Notes under the pieces: model-generated
The model's input: the letters and a program-made list of their open reading frames with translations, nothing else
The model's database searches: none
Told to the model about the DNA's origin: nothing
Source of the DNA: an uncultured Beijerinckiaceae bacterium
Lineage (GTDB): Bacteria > Pseudomonadota > Alphaproteobacteria > Rhizobiales > Beijerinckiaceae
Length of the DNA: 15,817 nt
Direction of reading: 5' to 3'
Assembly: GCA_937863205.1 (NCBI GenBank)
Contig: CALMGA010000558.1
Span: 21,990 to 37,806, forward strand
Translations under genes and position numbers: made by a program
Part shown: in pieces, positions 14,049 through 15,817 of the stretch
How positions within the stretch are numbered: position 1 is the first letter of the stretch
How the letters are laid out: each line of letters begins with the position of its first letter

Positions 14049-14073
14049 AGTTGCGGGTTTAAGGAGTTCTGCG

Positions 14074-15225
14074 ATGGCGTCGCCTACATTCAGTATCGTC
14101 GAAACGGGAACCTTCGAGGCCGCGGCCGAAATCGACATCGGCGGCAAGGAATACATCATCGACATCGACGTGAAGGAGATGGTGGAGGTCGAGAGCGTGT
14201 GCTTCGCCTCGGGAACCCTGATCCGCACGGTACGCGGCGACGTGGCTGTGGAAGATCTGTCAGTCGGCGACCTCGTCGTCACCGCCACCGACGAGCGTCG
14301 TCCCATCCGCTGGCTCGGCCATCGCACCGTCGATTGCCGCCGCCATGAAAACCAGCAGGCTGTTCTGCCCGTGCGCATCTCGGCCGGCGCCTTCGGACCC
14401 GGCCGGCCGGAGCGTGACCTTTACGTGTCGCCCGGACACTCGGTCTGCGTCACCGTTCTCGATGAGGTGCTGATCCCGGCCTCGACGCTGATCAACGGCG
14501 CCACGGTCGCCCAGGTCGAAGTCGACGAGGTGACCTACTGGCACGTCGAGCTCGACAGCCATGACATCCTCGTCGCCAACGGCCTGCCGGCCGAAAGCTT
14601 CAACGACGTCGGCAACCGCGCCTTTTTCGTGGAAAGCCAGATGGTGGCGCTTGACGTGCTGCCCGACGCCGCCGCGAACGCGATGGAGGCGACCTGTCGC
14701 CCCTTCGTCGACGGCGGCGCGGTGGTCGACGTTGTGCGCGAGCGCATGCGCCGGCGCGCCCAGGCTCTCGACTGGTCGTTCAGCAGCGCTCCGCTGGGCG
14801 GGCTGCACGTGGTGGCCGACGGCGCCCGCATCGAGCCGGATGCGAGCGGGCTGCATGCCCGCTTCGTCGTGCCGGCCTCCGCTCGGGAGGTGTGGCTCGT
14901 GTCGGATGCGTCGATCCCCTACGACCTCGGACTCAACGACGACAAGCGGACGCTCGGCGTCTGCGTTGCCGCCGTGTCGGCGAGCGATGGGCTCGACGTG
15001 CAGCGCACGCTCGACCTCGACGACCAGCTCCACGAGGGCTTCTATTCCCAGGAAGGGACGTCGCTTCACTGGACGAATGGCCGCGCGCGGCTGCCGGCCT
15101 CGCTGTGGGCCGATTGCCGGGCGGTGTTCTTCCTGCGCGTCGACCTCGCCATGACGTCGCCGCCGCGCTGGGTCGCGCCGTCGCATCCGGCCGCGGCGGC
15201 AAGGCTGCTGCAGGCGTCGGCCTGA
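14074..15225 (+). CDS. Stand-alone Hint_2 domain protein
   Basis: This 383-residue protein has a Hint (hedgehog/intein) domain of the Hint_2 type, about residues 43-183. It runs from CFASGTLIRTVRGDVAVEDL (43-62), through the conserved RRPIRWLGHRTVD, LYVSPGHSVCV (His122) and LIPASTLINGATV, to HVELDSHDILVANGLPAESF (157-176). Cys43 stands where inteins and hedgehog proteins start their N-S acyl shift, so self-processing after Val42 is conceivable. Residues 1-42 form a short acidic segment (EIDIGGKEYIIDIDVKEMVE). Residues 185-383 form a second region with VWLVSDASIPYDLGLNDDKR and LGVCVAAV, seen behind Hint_2 in related proteins but of unknown function. There is no signal peptide, adhesin or toxin domain. 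AAGGAG lies 7 nt before the ATG. Upstream inverted repeats and downstream hairpins suggest a separate transcription unit. Confidence 0.88.
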   Translation: MASPTFSIVETGTFEAAAEIDIGGKEYIIDIDVKEMVEVESVCFASGTLIRTVRGDVAVEDLSVGDLVVTATDERRPIRWLGHRTVDCRRHENQQAVLPVRISAGAFGPGRPERDLYVSPGHSVCVTVLDEVLIPASTLINGATVAQVEVDEVTYWHVELDSHDILVANGLPAESFNDVGNRAFFVESQMVALDVLPDAAANAMEATCRPFVDGGAVVDVVRERMRRRAQALDWSFSSAPLGGLHVVADGARIEPDASGLHARFVVPASAREVWLVSDASIPYDLGLNDDKRTLGVCVAAVSASDGLDVQRTLDLDDQLHEGFYSQEGTSLHWTNGRARLPASLWADCRAVFFLRVDLAMTSPPRWVAPSHPAAAARLLQASA

Positions 15226-15230
15226 TCGCA

Positions 15231-15252
15231 GCTCGAACGCCGGCGTTCGAGC
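15231..15252 (+). terminator. 22-bp perfect palindrome after the Hint gene
   Basis: The left half GCTCGAACGCC (15231-15241) is followed directly by its exact reverse complement (15242-15252), starting 5 nt after the stop. As RNA it would form a 9-bp stem with a CCGG loop. There is no T-run. As DNA it could also be a symmetric protein-binding site. Confidence 0.5.
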
Positions 15253-15271
15253 GCTGGCGTTCCGATGACAT

Positions 15272-15303
15272 GGGGCGTCGACCGGTCCGCCGGCCGACGC
15301 CCC
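15272..15303 (+). terminator. 9-bp hairpin upstream of the last gene
   Basis: GGGGCGTCG (15272-15280) and CGACGCCCC (15295-15303) form a perfect stem with a 14-nt GC-rich loop that includes the palindrome ACCGGT. With the palindrome at 15231 it makes a double hairpin between the Hint gene and the next gene. It is probably a terminator or an mRNA 3'-end structure, and no U-tract follows. Confidence 0.5.
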
Positions 15304-15338
15304 GCGAACGAATGGTGTGGGGATTCCGGGAGCGCAGC

Positions 15339-15817
15339 ATGCAGGACCGGCTTGCGGCACAGCGGGCGCAGCTTGCCGCCCTGCGGGCGCGGTTCGGCGC
15401 TCCGCGGGCACGGTTCGACGCCCTGGTCGCCGGCACCCGCAGCCGCTTCGGCAACACGGCGCTGACGGCATTCCAGTGGATCATCTGCGCTCTGCTGGCG
15501 GTCATCGTGATCGCCGCCTGCCTCAGCCTGATCGGCCTTCGAAGCGGCGCAACGGAGCTTTCCGACGGCATCAGGGAGAACACGAGGGTACTTTCAACCC
15601 TGCACGCCGATGTTCTGAAAGGCTTCGCGGGCCTCGAGCAGAAGATCACCGACATGAACCAGAAGCTTTCCGACATCGCGGTGGAGATCGACGACACGCT
15701 GTTGGCGCAAAAGGCCCCCAACCGCGCGTCCGAGCCGAAGGGCGGTGCTCGCAAGGCGTCGTCCCGCGCCGGACGCGGATCAAGAGATTTGACCGTGCGC
15801 CGCGGGCGGGAGCGCTA
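15339..15817 (+). CDS. Single-pass membrane protein with coiled-coil-like segment (reaches window edge)
   Basis: The frame is open from the ATG at 15339 to the edge: 159 codons, and the last two bases (TA) may begin a stop. GGGAG (15328-15332) lies 6 nt upstream. An in-frame ATG at 15312 has no ribosome-binding site. Residues 1-42 are basic and amphipathic (LAAQRAQLAALRARF, then SRF). Residues 43-66 are a clear membrane segment (TAFQWIICALLAVIVIAACL). Residues 70-125 have heptad-like spacing of hydrophobics (LSDGIRENTRVLSTLHADVL, LEQKITDMNQKLSDIAVEID), suggesting a coiled coil. The final 35 residues are basic and low in complexity. I do not recognise a family. It follows the Hint gene on the same strand but is separated from it by two hairpins, so a shared transcript is uncertain. 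Confidence 0.7.
   Translation, partial: MQDRLAAQRAQLAALRARFGAPRARFDALVAGTRSRFGNTALTAFQWIICALLAVIVIAACLSLIGLRSGATELSDGIRENTRVLSTLHADVLKGFAGLEQKITDMNQKLSDIAVEIDDTLLAQKAPNRASEPKGGARKASSRAGRGSRDLTVRRGRER

Larger units (their letters stand above)
13795..14073. promoter_or_regulatory. 279-bp spacer upstream of the Hint gene, with several inverted repeats
   Basis: I find no convincing gene here. CCGCCAG (13908-13914) is mirrored by CTGGCGG (13955-13961) across 40 nt. CACCCCG (13967-13973) and CGGGGTG (13986-13992) form a 7-bp stem with a 12-nt loop. The last 80 bp are clearly AT-richer than the rest of the window and hold two further inverted repeats (listed separately) and the AAGGAG of the Hint gene (14061-14066). 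The first part could be the 3' end of gmhB and the last part the Hint promoter. Confidence 0.45.

Noticed and set aside
14074..15225. Hint protein as an intein interrupting a host gene
   Set aside because: Only 42 residues precede the domain, there is no split host protein around it, and the C-terminal end has the Hint_2 form (ANGLPAESF) rather than an intein His-Asn plus Ser/Thr/Cys junction.
14260..15471. 403-residue minus-strand ORF opposite the Hint gene
   Set aside because: The Hint motifs and strong ribosome-binding site are on the plus strand. The antisense product has no domain pattern.

Overview
The window is about 15.8 kb of very GC-rich DNA with strong GC bias at third codon positions. 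It looks like ordinary chromosome from an alphaproteobacterium, most likely Hyphomicrobiales (Rhizobiales). The family set supports this: DUF1285, DUF6111, a CoA-pyrophosphatase-type Nudix protein beside an alphaproteobacterial CCA-adding enzyme, HisZ next to HisG, a bacterial transglutaminase-like cysteine protease and a Hint_2 protein. The genus cannot be fixed from the sequence alone. I saw no tRNA, rRNA, CRISPR array, integrase or insertion sequence.

Layout. (1) Positions 1-2631, minus strand: a moxR - DUF58 - BatA/DUF4159 operon, read right to left and cut by the left edge. A hairpin covers the DUF58 ribosome-binding site. (2) Positions 2698-6394, plus strand, diverging from moxR across 66 bp: DUF1285, Nudix CoA pyrophosphatase, DUF6111 and CCA tRNA nucleotidyltransferase, joined by four-base start/stop overlaps, then rlmJ after 10 bp and a hairpin. 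(3) Positions 6536-8733, plus strand: hisZ and hisG, the two subunits of the first enzyme of histidine synthesis. They overlap by 4 bp inside a 14-bp tandem duplication. (4) Positions 8841-10058, plus strand: a flippase-like UPF0104 membrane protein with a repeat-bearing hydrophilic N-terminus. It converges on (5) an AmpG-type MFS permease (10108-11442, minus strand) that carries an anomalous homopolymer patch. A strong hairpin separates the two convergent genes.

(6) Positions 11695-13794, plus strand: single genes with spacers between them. They are a membrane-anchored Cys-containing protein of unknown function, an exported transglutaminase-like cysteine protease and a GmhB-type heptose bisphosphate phosphatase. 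(7) Positions 13795-15817: an AT-richer regulatory stretch with two short inverted repeats, a stand-alone Hint_2 protein, two strong hairpins, and a single-pass membrane protein with a coiled-coil-like segment that reaches the right edge.

Several genes concern the cell envelope: the MoxR/vWA-type operon, the UPF0104 protein, the AmpG-like muropeptide permease, GmhB for LPS heptose and the exported protease. The rest are housekeeping genes for tRNA 3'-end synthesis, rRNA methylation, CoA turnover and histidine synthesis. I found no clearly new multi-gene system. The points most worth checking are the orphan Hint protein with its upstream inverted repeats and downstream membrane protein, the hisZ/hisG junction where loss of one repeat would fuse the two genes in frame, and the poly-G patch in the permease, which may be a sequencing artefact.
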